Assembly (NCBI RefSeq): GCF_000143415.4
Contig: NW_003314352.1
Coordinates: forward strand, 1 to 64,000
Length of the DNA: 64,000 bases
Direction of reading: 5' to 3'
DNA from: Selaginella moellendorffii
Taxonomy: Eukaryota > Streptophyta > Lycopodiopsida > Selaginellales > Selaginellaceae
Position numbers and translations under genes: made by a program. The notes below the pieces were generated by a model. The model ran no database searches. It was not told the origin of the DNA and was given only the letters and a program-made list of their open reading frames with translations. Positions within the stretch are counted from its first letter, which is position 1. Each line of letters starts with the position of its first letter. This document shows positions 20,652 through 32,480 of this stretch, one piece after another.

Positions 20652-23600
20652 CTTTTCCTCAGTTCTAGCGAAGGATAGAGGCAGATTGCTAGGAGATGGC
20701 AAAGGTAGGGTGGAAACGAACCAAGGCGGAGACGGAACCTTCTCCAGAGTTGGAGCCTCCGGTCGAACAAGAGGCTATGGATGAGGAATCCTTACATGAG
20801 GAGGACTTTAGTGAGGAAACTTCCAAATAGGAGTCCGGTGGCAAGGAGCGGTCGTCCAAGGCTCGATTGGACGTTCTAGAAGGACAATTGGCACAGACTA
20901 ATGCCCTACTGGAGACTTTCATACGCAAGCTAAAGCATGACGAGAAGCGGAAGAAAAGGCAAAAGACTGCGGAGGTTGGCAGCGCAAAAGGTGTAGACCC
21001 TTCGATAGGGACTGAAGCAAAAACCAGACAAGATTGAATAGATCGAAGTGGAATCGGTGCCTCAAACAGTTCCCAAGTACAAACCAAAGCCCCCATTGGT
21101 CTTCAAGGGAGTGAACGATTATAAGGTGGTGGAGGATTGGTTTTACGATATGGAGGACTACTTCCGAGCGTTGTGGTTACTGAGTTCGGAGAAGGTCCCA
21201 TGTGCAAAACCATACTTGGCAGATAATGCCAAGTCTTGGTGGAGAACAACAGAGGCCAACGAAGGACCGATGGCCACTTGGGAGATAATGAAGGTGAGGA
21301 TCTGCGCAACTTATGTTCCTCCAAATGCTACTCTGCATCTAAGAGACGAGTTGAGTAGGCTGAAGTAGACCAGAACCATTCAGGAGTATGTGAATAGGTT
21401 TATGGCAAAGAGGATACTTGTCACAGACATGGGGGATATGGATGCATTCCATGCCTTCATATCGGGTTTGCAAACCTGGGCTCGTGGCGAGGTGATGCGT
21501 TGGAACCTGACCAATTACAAAGAAGCGTTGGATGCGGCTATCAAGGAGCATTTCAACGATAATCTGTGAAAGGGGAACACGACGGGGTTGGGGTCCACAT
21601 TTAGCAAAGGGGCCAAACCAAGGGGAACATATAGCAAAGGGAAATTCAAGAAGAGTTTCTCTAAGAATGAGTCCTCGAGGTTTCGAAAAGGCAAATCCAG
21701 TGGCTAGCGAGCAAGTACGTAGGGGAGTCAAACAAAAAAAGACAAGCCCACGGATAATAAAGTCAAGTCATTTAGCAGCGTGGGAAATAACGTATGTTAC
21801 AACTGCGGTGAAGCGGAACACTTTTCGAAGGAATGTCCCTACCTAAAGAAGGCCAGAGCCAATATGGCCATTAAGTTGAATGATGTCCAACCTAAGGTAT
21901 GTGATCTAGTCCCTAGCTCAAAGTTACTCATTACACAAGCAACTTTGGTAGAGAGCTGTTCGCGACATCTACTAACCCTCCGAGGGAAGTTCGGAGGTAG
22001 CTTTGTTAAGATCCTTATTGACACGGGTGCTTCAGATAATTTTGTGGCTGCAGACATAGTCTGGCAAGCCGAACTAATGGTGTAGCGACTGGGCAAACCA
22101 AGGACTATAGAGTTTGTTCAAGGTAGCTAAAGCACCGATGAGGTACTTCGACAAGCGAGAGTCGAAGTAGGGACTTGAAAAGTAAACAGGGATTTCACCG
22201 TGTTGGTAATGGTGGGATTTGATGTGATCTTTGGGATGGATTGGTTCAATCGGTTTGTGGTAGCCCTGTATGAACAAAGTAGGAACCTTGTGGTACTAGC
22301 GAATGCCCAAGGAAGAAGATCTAGGGTGGAGGCCTAGGATCTAAAGGTAGGGCAATGCAAGGCCAAAGATTCCTGCCTAAACCTGGTGTCCACGAGAGGA
22401 CAACTCACTAAAGGGACCAAGGCTACATTTTTGTGCTTACTCTTGGTGAGGAGTGACAAAAAGACAAGAACGGAAGAAGTACCTTTACTGATCCAGCAGG
22501 TGTTGGACCAATTCCAGGATACCATGTCAGAGGAGCTACCGGCGAGGTTGCCCCCCACACGACCGATAGAACATAAGATTGAGCAAGTCGAGGGTGCTGA
22601 GGCAGTGGTTCGTCCCCCCTATTGTTTGAATGAAAAAGAACTCGTGGAGCTCAAGCGCCAACTAAAGGAGTTGGTGGAAAAAGGGTATGTTAGGTTGAGC
22701 AAGTCACCGTATAGGGCGCTAGTGCTATTTGTGAAAAAGAAAGATGGATCTATGTGCATGTGCATAAATTACCGGTTACTCAACAAGTATACAAAGAAGA
22801 ACAAGTACCCTTTGCCAAGGATTGAGGACCTGTTCGATAGGTTGGGAAAGGCAAAATACTTCTCAAGGATTGACCTAAGGTCAGGATACTACCAAATCAG
22901 GGTAGCAGAGGAAGATGTCAAGAAGACAACCTGTCGAAAGAGGTATGGGAGCTTCAAGTTTCTGGTGATGCCCTTCGGGCTATGCAATGAGCTGGAAATG
23001 TTTTCAGCGTTGATGAACCATATCTTTGTACCCTATCTGGATCACTTTGTGGTCGTCTATATTGACGACATCCTGATCTATAGCGAAACACTAGAGGAGC
23101 ATGCCAAACACTTGATGAAGATGTTTGAGAAACTAAGGGAACACTAGCTGTATGCTAAAGAGAGCAAATGTGACTTTGCTCAATAAAAGGTAAAGTTTCT
23201 CAGGCATGTAGTGGGCAAGGACGGGCTCAAGGTGGACCCTGAGAAGGTCCACACGATCCAGGATTAGGAGTGACCATCGAATGTACACGAGTTAAGGGCA
23301 TTCTTGGGGCTATGCAACTACTATCGAAAGTTTATCAGACACTATTCAAGAGTAGCTCTGCCCTTAACGGACCAAACGGGAAAAGGGAAGATGATATGGA
23401 CAACAGAATGCGAGGCGGCATTCGTCCACCTCAAGGGGAAGTTGAGGAAGGCTCCTGTGTTGGCAATACCAAACTTTGGTAAGGACTTTGAGGTAGAAAT
23501 AGATGCTTCATACTTTGCGTTGGGTGTAGTTTTGAAGCAAGACAACCATCCAATAGCGTTCTTCTCGAAGAAGTTGGACAAGGCTCAACAAAAGTGGCCT

Positions 23601-24564
23601 GCCCACAAGAAGGAATTGTTTGCGGTGGTCAAGGCGCTCAAGGAGTGGCGACACTACCTTGGGAGACACTTCAACACGGACAATGTGGCAATGAAACACT
23701 TCTTGTCACAACCCGACCTGAGGGGAAAACAAGGTTGGTGGGCCAATGCTTTGGCCGAGTTTGATTACGAGATTCTGTACAAGCTTGGGAAGAGCAACAT
23801 TGTGGCAGATGCGCTAAGTTGAAAAGCGAGCTTGAAGTTGGCAATATCCAGCACGACAGCAACCTTTTGGGATGATGTGCGGACTGCATACAAGAACGAT
23901 GGTTTAGCACAAGAATTGTTGTTGAGGAATCTAGAGGCATGGGAAGCTCACCAGAGAGGTGAGCTGCCAACAGAAGAGAAAACGGGCTATGTGGAACGCA
24001 ACAAACTCATATATTACAAGCAAACGAGGGTGTATGTTCCAAAAGAGGAACTAAGGAAGGTAGCCTTAGAAGAGTGTCATGACGGACCTCTTGCGGGACA
24101 CAGCAGAGTGCCCAAAACAATGGGCTTACTCAAGAGGAAGTACTACTGGCCAGATATGGCTAAGGACGTCCAAGACTATGTAAAGACATGTCTAACATGT
24201 CAGCAGGTCAAAGTCGTGACTAAAGCTAGTGGGGGCTTGTTACAAAGCATCCCAATTCCAGATTGTCCATGGAAATGTTTTACGATGGACTTCATTACGG
24301 GACTCCCCCCAAGCGAGGGGTTCGATGTGATATTTGTGGTGGTGGATTGATTTTCAAAGATGGCACATTTCATACCCACCACAACAGAAGTGGATGCGAA
24401 AGGTGTGTCGAAGCTGTTCTTCGAACAAGTGGTTCAAGTGCGGGGAAGGCCAGAAGAGATTATCTCAGATCGAGATAAGATCTTCACCAGTGGGTTCTGG
24501 AGAACACTCCTAGAACAGTATTGCACCAAGTTTAAATTCAGCACAGCCTATCACCCACAGACAG

Positions 24565-24611
24565 GTAATGGGTATTAAGTCAAGTTTGATGGCACTAACA
24601 CTTCTTGACAG
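24565..24611 (+). other. 47-nt intron-like insertion in the integrase core
   Basis: The conserved integrase motif HPQT-DGQTERVNR is interrupted exactly between T and D by GTAATG...CTTGACAG. Removing 47 nt restores the motif and the frame. The insertion contains an in-frame stop. A five-base direct repeat GACAG sits at its two boundaries. Confidence 0.8.
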
Positions 24612-25029
24612 ACGGACAAACGGAAAGGGTGAATAGGCAGCTAGAGGATTATTTGCGATGCTATGTCTAGGGAGACCAGACCAATTGGGTAAGTCATTTG
24701 GGACTTGCGGAAATGTGTTACAACAATTCACCACATTCGAGCATCGGGGTGAGTCCATGGGAAGTTATCAATGGGCGAGCTATTGAAGGTCTTGTGGAAC
24801 TCGGCGTGGCCAGGTATCATGGAGAGTTACCTGCAGTGGAGGCATTCACGGCGGAAAGACTCAACATTTGGAATCTAGTGAGGGATTCCTTGGAATGGGC
24901 TAAACAAAGGCAAACCAAGTACGTGAACCAGAAGCGCCAGGATGTAGAGTTCTAAGCTGGGGAGAAGGTGTGGCTGAACACCAAGAACCTCAGGCTACCA
25001 AGTGGGATCAGCCGGAAGTTGACCCAAAG

Positions 25030-25081
25030 GTAAAAATGCATGTATTCCTGTAAATGAATTAATCTTAAGTTCCTTAAGCAG
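25030..25081 (+). other. 52-nt intron-like insertion in the integrase C-terminus
   Basis: GTAAAAATG...TTAAGCAG separates KLTQ-R from FARPYEIEA. This is the family motif corresponding to KLSPRYIGPFEI in related integrases. Removal restores the frame. Its size and boundaries match spliceosomal introns of the host genes in this window. Confidence 0.75.
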
Positions 25082-25291
25082 GTTTGCAAGGCCTTATGAA
25101 ATTGAGGCTTGAATCGGTAAAGTGGCTTACCATCTCCGACTTCGAGAAATGGGGAAGATGCACCTCGTGTTCCACATGAACTTACTCAAGCCGTATTTTG
25201 AGGATTCGCTTCGCAAAGACTAAATAAGACTTTTATCTGAGGTTATCCAAGGGGAAGAGGAATACGAAGTCGAGGCCATCCTCAATTTGTG

Positions 25292-26388
25292 TGTAAGCGA
25301 CTAATTTTTCTATTCTACTTTAGTCACTTAACCACACCTCCGACCACTTGAAGGAGTCTCATTCACAACCTCCATCAGTCCAATTTAGGACTTGGGACTT
25401 GCTAGCCCCAAGAATGGCATCCATGCCACTCAACACTTGCACCTGGTCCAAGTGCTCCACGTATCCGGTCCCAAGACCGACACCCAAAGGTACCACTGAC
25501 GTCTCGGCCCATTACGCTAAGGCCATGCCCATTCACCTTTGCTGCACTAGTGGTCCAATACCACTTGCATCACCATCCCGTCTCTCCAAGACTGGGCCAT
25601 CTGTCCACGAGTGGTCATCCTAGATCCACACCTTAGCATCCTTAGGATGCCCACAGACATGGGGAATCGCCTTCCCCAAAGTCCCTTTGTCAGTTCCTAC
25701 CAAGTCCCTTCCTGCCCCTGGCCGTGTTTGCTAACATTGCCACTGGATCGAGGCCCACAGGCCCGACCACTAAGTCCCACGGTCCTCTGGGACTTCCTCC
25801 CCACACGACTGTGTCCTTGGTCACTACCCCAGAGGACTGCTCCTCTTCCTTTCCACAGTCTGGGCCTTTGGGACAACATTTCGGAACACCGTGGCCTTAC
25901 GCGAGCCACCTGGGTACTCTCCCTGCCTTTGGCCTTTAGGTGCTCTAGCCATGGGCTTAGAGCGAGGTCCCGTTGAGCCATGCCTGGTATCCAAGTAGGT
26001 AGTGCCACCCACACTTGGATTGGGAGCATCGGCCAGTCGATCTCCCGGGGGAACTAGAGCCGGCTCTTGAACACTTCACCAAGCTACCCCACTTGTCGGT
26101 CCGTATTCACTCTAGTCTTGGACTTCCTAGTGGTCAGTTCATCACCCAACACTAGGTCTGGCCTCCCTGGGCCAAACTGGCCTTTCCTGGCCAAACTGGC
26201 TCCACTGCAGTCCTCCCCCTACTATACTTTTGGAGCTCACCAAACCCCCCAGGGTCTGGGAGACAAACGCTTTGGGCTTTCACCCTCTCAGACTCGAACT
26301 CAGACTCGGACTCGGACTCGGACTCGGACTCGGACTCGGACTCGGACTCGGACTCGGACTCGGACTTGGGCTCAGTCTCAGCCTTGGC

Positions 26389-26419
<31 letters not shown>

Positions 26420-27018
26420 CCGGTCTCAGTCTCAGTCTCGGTCTTGGTCCCAGTCTCGGTCTCGACCTCGGACTCCATCTCGGGTCCTTCTCGGACTCCA
26501 TCTCGGACTCCATCTCGGACTCCGTCTCGGCCCATCTCGGACTCCATCTCGGTCCACCTCGGACTCCATCTCGGACTCCATCTCGGGTCCATCTCGGACT
26601 CCATCTCGGACTCCATCTCGGGTCCATCTTGGACTCCATCTCGGGTCCATCTCGGACTCCGTCTCGGTCCACCTCGGACTCCACTTCGGGTCCATCTCGG
26701 ACTCCATTTCGGACTCCATTTCGGACTCCACTTTGGGTCCATCTCAAACTCCAACTAGGGTCCATCTCGGACTCCATCTTGGACACTTCCATGTGTCATA
26801 TGTTGGTCCTTTTTGGGTCCCTTTTTGGAGCCTTGCTTATTGCTCGCTTCGTGCTCGCTCCTTGAGCACTTTGTTGGGAGTTCCACTCCCGCTCTTGACC
26901 TTCCCAATCAAAGCTTTTAGTCCAAACGTGTTACACTCGTTTGGGCTTTCACTTCGGCCACTACCACATGGCACCCTTTCCGGCTCCACTTTGGGCCCTA
27001 GGGATTTTGTGTCTCACA
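25292..27018 (-). repeat. Family B LTR (1727 bp)
   Basis: On the plus strand it runs from TGTAAGCGACTAATTTTTC to TTTTGTGTCTCACA. It agrees in length with the copies at 48167-49893 and 53956-55681. Followed by ACTCCACCACCC, which on the element strand is the purine-rich tract before the 3' LTR. Confidence 0.9.
26285..26790. repeat. Hexamer/dodecamer tandem array in family B LTR
   Basis: About 13 tandem GGACTC units (26290-26365) grade into GGTCTC units (26388-26465). A 12-18 bp family built from GGACTCCATCTC and GGTCCATCTC follows to about 26785. Because units are multiples of three, several frames stay open and give long Ser/Asp or Arg/Thr repeat translations. These are not credible proteins. 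Confidence 0.9.
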
Positions 27019-28073
27019 ACTCCACCACCCATAGACGAAGTTCGATGTCCTCATCGAACGGTAAACCATTTTATAAAGGAACACCCGCATATGTTACCAT
27101 TTCCATCCTTGGCACCTAACCAATATTTGTCAATGGTTTGACATTGAAGGCTCACCATGCCTTCTCCATATTCGTCAATGGTTTGACACCAAAGGCTCAC
27201 CATGCCTTGCCCATCCTCCAAGGAGGATAGTCTCTCCAACTTAGAGACTCATTTGACCACCTGGGGTGGGTTGCTCCTTTTCATTGGTTCAGTTCTCGCT
27301 AAACCCGTTAGAGACACCCTCTCTAACTCAATTCCACTACTCATTCTTGAGTAGTCACAGATTCCATTGATCTACCTTTACACTTTGGAACGTTTACTTT
27401 TGACTTCTTGAAGTCAATTTCCTAGCTGTCTCCGACACTTGCCTTGCACATTTTGTGCAACTCCACTTCCCCTCCTAGGAAGTTCTCTACTCGAGGGCAC
27501 CCTCATCCTCTTTTCTATTTTTGTGCCACCATTGGCATTATGTTCCATTTATCATTATTTGTGCTAGGGCTGTCCACGGCCCTATCTTTTGGCTACGTTG
27601 CCGCTCCTCTCTTGGAGCTTTTATTTCGCCAAATCGGAGCACTTGGGAATCTATCCTTGGAAGTCCACTTCCCTTCCCACAATCCGTTAGCACCCAACAC
27701 GTTAGTGTTCTTGGCCTAACTTTGCCATTTGGTTTCTTTCCCATGATTCCCATGGCTCTTTTCTTAGCCATTAGTCTTTTGCTCCTATCCTTGAATGTTG
27801 TACCTAACAACATCGGATCATTACCTCCATTCTCGAGGTATCCTTTTGATTCCATAGCAAAGACTTTTCTTTGCCAAGTCCAAAGGGTGCTCACCCCTAG
27901 TACGTCACTTTAGCATTTCCTGCTGTGGGCTCTATCCATGGCCCAACTTTTGAGACCCTCCCTTGGATCTTTCATAGAGGCCACTTTCCTCGGACTTACT
28001 ATGCCATAACCGTGACATAGCTCATTTCCCATAGGTGCTCTTCCCACTTGGTCACCTTGACCAAGCCACACCA

Positions 28074-28804
28074 TTATCAGTAGTTAAGCTCTATTTCGTT
28101 AAAGTGGGATTTATTCAGTAAAATGGGACTAGGTACAAATTTTCAAGTATTTGAAAATGACGTGAAATTATATGTTTTTTGTCCAGGGGCTAGACATATC
28201 TGGGGCATGGTGACTAGCGCGGTGACTTTGTGTCCAGACTGAGTCCATCTGGTTGTATAATAAATCTCATTGTCAAGGTGAACAAGCCAAATCTGAAGCT
28301 AAAGAAGAGCGATGGCATGCGCGCACACACTATTTGTTTGTTCATTGAGCGTGTGGTGAGCTTTCCAAGATGAACGTCATTCCTATTAGCCAGACATATA
28401 ACTTAATGGTGAGAACATTTAGATATTATTCAATGTTATCTTTTTCTAACGAATCTAATTGTGAAGGTGTAGCAAGAGGCATTGCTATTCTGGAGAAGTC
28501 ATTTAACTCATTTGACCCTTAGTGTATTTTCATGAAACTAAATAACATTCATATTATTAAGGAATTTCTCTAGTACCTTTTTTTTACGACATAGAGGCTT
28601 GCATTTCTTTCAAAGGTGATTTAGTAAAAGGCCTGAGGGCACATGCCATTCTATTTCTCAGACCGGTATTAAGATATACTAGTGCAAAGGGAAAAAAGTA
28701 TTTGGTGATCAAGTAAATGGCATGAGGGCACACGCCATTATAAGCCTAAGCGCTAGTGGACACCTCCTTTTTGGTGTCACGCCTCACGCCATCACGCCAT
28801 GCCA
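28074..28804. other. Spacer 3' of the DUF7869-like gene, with palindromic motif copies
   Basis: No gene is visible. It contains two clear copies of the 24-bp palindromic motif (28631-28650, 28717-28740) and a cluster of partial CACGCCAT repeats (28771-28804) directly against the stop codon of the neighbouring gene. Confidence 0.6.
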
Positions 28805-31800
28805 TCACGCCTCCTCTGATTCAGATTCAAATTGTTCACCTTGAAATAAAATATATTAGAAACTTAGTAAAGGAATATTAATGAATCTCACCTTGAACCC
28901 GGGTTATGAATGCTCTTGCTGCATCTCTTGCATGGTCTGGCAAGGTGATGGTGGCACTCTGCTTCCGCATCCAACCATGCACAACATTATCCACCGATAT
29001 GCTCATGCTGGGATCCCTTGGATTCAGCACCCATCTCTTTTCTAGGCAATCCTTCGTATATCCAGAACTTGGCTTGAACCACTCCATAGTTACATTGAAG
29101 GAGTTAGTTTCCACGTCCTCCTCTGCATCAGTGATGCAGCGCCCCACCCATATCATTTGTTTTTTATTACTGGGTCTGACAAGCACGACCATTCCTTTGC
29201 AGACCTGTACTGGATTGAATGCTGAATCCGGCTTCTTGTTCCTCGGCCCACAATAGTGATCCTCAACATCGTTATCTGTCACTGCATTTCCAGAGGACAT
29301 TGTTCCGCTACTATCTGGTGCTCTGGGTTTCGGCCAAAAGGACTCTTCCAATTCTTCATATACAACCGGCCCATTTTGGATAGCAGATATAATCTTCTCC
29401 CAGTATTCAAGCAAAGGCTTGCACCTCTTAAAATAGGATTCTCCACCAAACACCAACCCCCTCTTCCAGAAGGCAATATGCTATCTAATCCCGGCCACTA
29501 TACTTTCCTGGTCTTTGAGTCCATCCGGGTGCATCGGCCGTGGGGAACCCTGAGGAATCATAGGTTCCCCAGTTATGGGATCTCTCTTGAAGAGTTCAAT
29601 GCTGTCCACTGGCAGCCACACTGTGTCCCATTCTCTCATCTTGTACCTCATCACTAGAGCACCGTCACGCATGCTGAAATGAAACTGAAGAGGCTTGGAG
29701 TGGCCAATCAGCGTTTCGGATCCGTCCCTGATGTAGCCTCTTACAAACCCCTTAAAGTCTGGAACCTCTGTCACAAGTGCAGCTTTAACAGTGCCTTTGA
29801 TGCAATTTTGGAATTCATCGTAGAGTTGTGGGAGGGTGAGGACATTGGATTGCCGGAGGGACTCTGCCAGGTGACTGAACATGGCATCGATGTCTTCATG
29901 AGTGTGCCCAACCATGAGAAAGCCAAGTGTAACCGTTTCAAATATGCCTTTGGCAACAAGCATTGCCAAGTACGCAAAGACGTACATGTTTTTGTTCTCA
30001 CTGCCAGCATTGTCTGTTTGGAGCAGAAGATGGGGTGGAAGGCCACATCGGCCGCAAGAACTTCCTTGAGATTCTGCTTCGTTTGGATGAAGCTGTGCAT
30101 TCACCGGGCGACCAGCCTCGTCGGAATGGCATGAGGCCTCACGTGATAACCCTACAATCTGATGGCCAACATATTCACTGAGATGGCATGGGGCCCCACG
30201 CGATACTGCAAGCCTTTGCTCCTCCTCCAGCTGAACCCTGTATGGGGTTCGATCGACAAGGGCCTTATGCAAGGGTTGGCCGTTCAGCTCAGTCTGCGCA
30301 CTTTGCAGAGACCTTAAGTGTTTTGCTAGGGACACAATCATCATGTTTGCACCCCCACCACCCCATAGAGGTACAAAGAAGTTCCCATAGTTCTGGGCAC
30401 CATGCCCATGAGCGATTATGCCAAACAGAGACACAGGCAGCTGCATGGATGAAGAGATTGCCTTAGGGGCAGGATTGAGTCGAGGTAAGCACGTCTTTTT
30501 CTGGTCCATTTTGTCGTGGATGATGCAGAGGTAAGAGTCAGGTCTCTCCATGGAGAGAATCCTGTTATGATAATATGCAGTCCTGCAGCTTCTCTGCTCG
30601 ATGTTGTGGTCGAGCTGCCTTCTAACCAACGTCTCTCGCTCTTGAGCGCTGCAAGAATTCTTCGACAAAGCCATTTTGATAGCAGTGCACTCGTCACACT
30701 TTGAAAAGCTGGAGTACTTTCCTATACTCACATCCCTGAACCTGTTGCTCCACAATCTACTAAATCTAGATTGGCTCAGCTTCCTGTAGCCATTACTCTG
30801 GAGTTCCCGATTCACATCTTCCAATATGGCCCCCTTGGTATACATGGAAGGGAGAACTCGTTGGGTGTCTCGTGTTCCATCTTCCAAGAGGCGGGTTTTA
30901 TGTGGTTGCTGCTCGCTACATGTCTCGATAAACCTCTTGAAGATTGCCTCTCCATATACAACATGACCCCTGGTTTTGTGCGTACCATCGTTCCCATGGA
31001 CTGCCTGTTGAACCCTTTGTTCCTCGAACTTAGTTTTGATTCTGTAGAATGTGCTTCGAGGGACTCCATAAATGATTCTCCATGCCTTCATGCAGACCAA
31101 ACCCCTCTGAAAGACCATGCCCCCCACCTGATGTTCTGAAGCATCAGTAGATGACCATAATGCCTCATACACAAAATTGCGAGCTGCCTTCCAGGACAAT
31201 GTCTTGTATCTTGCTCTCTCCTCTTCAATAGCATCCTAATCAGCATGTTGACAGCACCTCCTCTTGCAACAAGCAACTGTTGAGACCATTCGAACCTCCA
31301 TCGCCATTTTCTGCCTTTTCGGTTCATTGCTCAGATCCCTTTGGCTGCACTTTAGGAAGGTGTACTTTCTTTTCCCAAGAAGAGATGTTCTGTCATCAGT
31401 TGTAGTGGTGTTTGATTGTGAATCCTTCACATTCTCAAACACTAAATGCCTCAATTTCCACCGCACAATGCTTCCAATAGTCAGACTGTTTTCTTCTGTG
31501 TCAACAACCTCTAAAATCGCAACTCTAATATCATCCCAGCCCAATTCTTGATTAGCAACCGCATCTCTTGGATCGACAACTGTGGCTAAGCCCTTAGCTA
31601 CCACCTCCCCCTCGGGGTTGTTTAGAAACACCTTTGCCTGAATCCATGTAGCACGGTTCTTAAGATCCACGGAGGGAACATGCATCGCACTTGCGCTGTC
31701 CCTAACATCTGCTTTTTTCTGCAGATTTTTCAAGGCAACAACAACATTTACCCCGACGACCATCTCTCCTCGTTCAATAGCGACCACATTCCCATCGAAG

Positions 31801-31946
31801 ACAGTCTCTACTGATACAGCAGCATTGCCTTCCCCAAGCCTTTGACAGTGTATAACAAAGTTCCGATCCATAGACACAAGGGTCCCTTTTGCAACTCTCT
31901 TCCCACCATTCAAAATGTAAACCTTTTCCCCAACCCTGAAGGTCAT
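28805..31946 (-). pseudogene. DUF7869-like putative DDE transposase, one internal stop
   Basis: Three exons (31946-31296, 31235-28892, 28839-28805; introns of 60 and 52 nt) give 1010 codons. The N-terminal 200 residues hold two similar VAKG-containing modules (GKRVAKGTLVSMDRNFVIHC; GEVVAKGLATVVDPRD), perhaps DUF8039-like. The middle carries an HTH-like segment (VPRSTFYRIKTKFEEQ) and CDECTAIK. Next come IIHDKMDQKKTCLPRL, LFGIIAHGHG, LLQTDNAGSENKN and FLMVGHTHEDIDAMF. These are the signatures I associate with DUF7869, a family with an RNase H-like transposase pattern. A further domain follows (GMVVLVRPSNKKQMIWVGR), ending EQFESESEEA. One TAG (29481-29483) splits the ORF before HIAFWKRG. It could be a recent nonsense mutation, or a 0.8-kb shorter product may be made. 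No splice site removes it. Confidence 0.7.
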
Positions 31947-32259
31947 TCTCAAAGTGCAGAAAAGAAGTTAAGACCATACAAAAAATGATTGGAGAATGGC
32001 CTAAATCATAACATACCAAATAGCATGAGGCCACATGCCATTATTCAAACATGCTATTGACACCCACGTGAAATTTCCCATTCACAAAATTGGCATGAGG
32101 CCTCATGCCATCTTGATATACACACAGCTGCAGGCAAGTAAAAACATACATGACAATACGCTAGCCATGAAATTGCAAGGGCCCAAGATGGCATGTGGCC
32201 TCATGCCATTTCTAAATGTGGTCCTAAGCCATTCCATGGTGAACATACCAGGAAGCACA

Positions 32260-32480
32260 AGTGCCGAATATCAAGAGGAAGCGGTAGCCACACCAAAGAC
32301 AGCACCGCTCGCAACACCGCAACTACTCGTAGCGCCGCTCGCACAAACTGCCACTCGCATAAACTGCCGCTCACAATGGCGCTCGCAATGCCGCAACCGC
32401 TTGTAGACGCATAAACCACAACTCACAACGCCACTTACACAAGCAGCGCTCACTGCACTCAGCGGAACCAAGAACACGGC
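32260..32480. repeat. GCTCGCA/CCGC-type low-complexity tract
   Basis: Imperfect repeats of short units such as CCGCTCGCA, CTCGCAA and ACTCGCAT, of no evident coding value. Confidence 0.6.

Larger units (their letters stand above)
19471..25291 (+). mobile_element. Family A Ty3/gypsy LTR retrotransposon, 3' end lost
   Basis: This element has a 5' LTR (19471-20636), a PBS, and gag-protease-RT-RNaseH-integrase in the order typical of Ty3/gypsy (RNase H before integrase). At 25292 a family B LTR on the opposite strand interrupts the region just after the integrase C-terminal part. No 3' LTR is found in place. Coding capacity is lost through many stops. Two intron-like insertions lie inside the integrase. 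Confidence 0.9.
20696..25291 (+). pseudogene. Family A gag-pol polyprotein, degenerate
   Basis: Gag starts at ATG 20696. After one frameshift near 21006-21030, a single frame runs to the end once two introns are removed. Visible parts are gag (DYKVVEDWFYDMEDYFRAL), zinc knuckle CYNCGEAEHFSKEC (21795), protease LIDTGASDNFV (22010) and RT with [13 protein letters not shown] (23047). RNase H follows with EIDASYFALGVVLKQ (23490), then the integrase zinc part (CLTCQQVK, 24190) and the DDE core (TMDFITGLPPS, ISDRDKIFTSG, YHPQT). The C-terminus contains HLVFHMNLLKPYF. About 20 in-frame stops occur (20828, 21039, 21366, 21567, 21705, 21720, 22083, 22128, 22176, 22335, 23145, 23184, 23265, 23271, 23820, 24348, 24668, 24953, 25110, 25221). 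The element cannot encode its own enzymes. Confidence 0.92.
25292..28073 (-). mobile_element. Family B non-autonomous LTR element, truncated copy
   Basis: Opposite in orientation to the gypsy element it interrupts. It consists of a 3' LTR (25292-27018) plus about 1.05 kb of internal sequence. This matches 49894-50935 of the complete copy and then stops near 28073. The 5' LTR and the rest are missing. No coding sequence is recognised. Confidence 0.85.

Noticed and set aside
26067-27119. Long open frames (350 codons and similar ones on both strands) through the tandem arrays, also at 48889-49956 and 54678-55664
   Set aside because: Repeat units are multiples of three, so several frames stay open at once and give pure Ser/Asp, Arg/Thr or Leu/Gly repeats. 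They lie in LTRs, and length differs with unit number.
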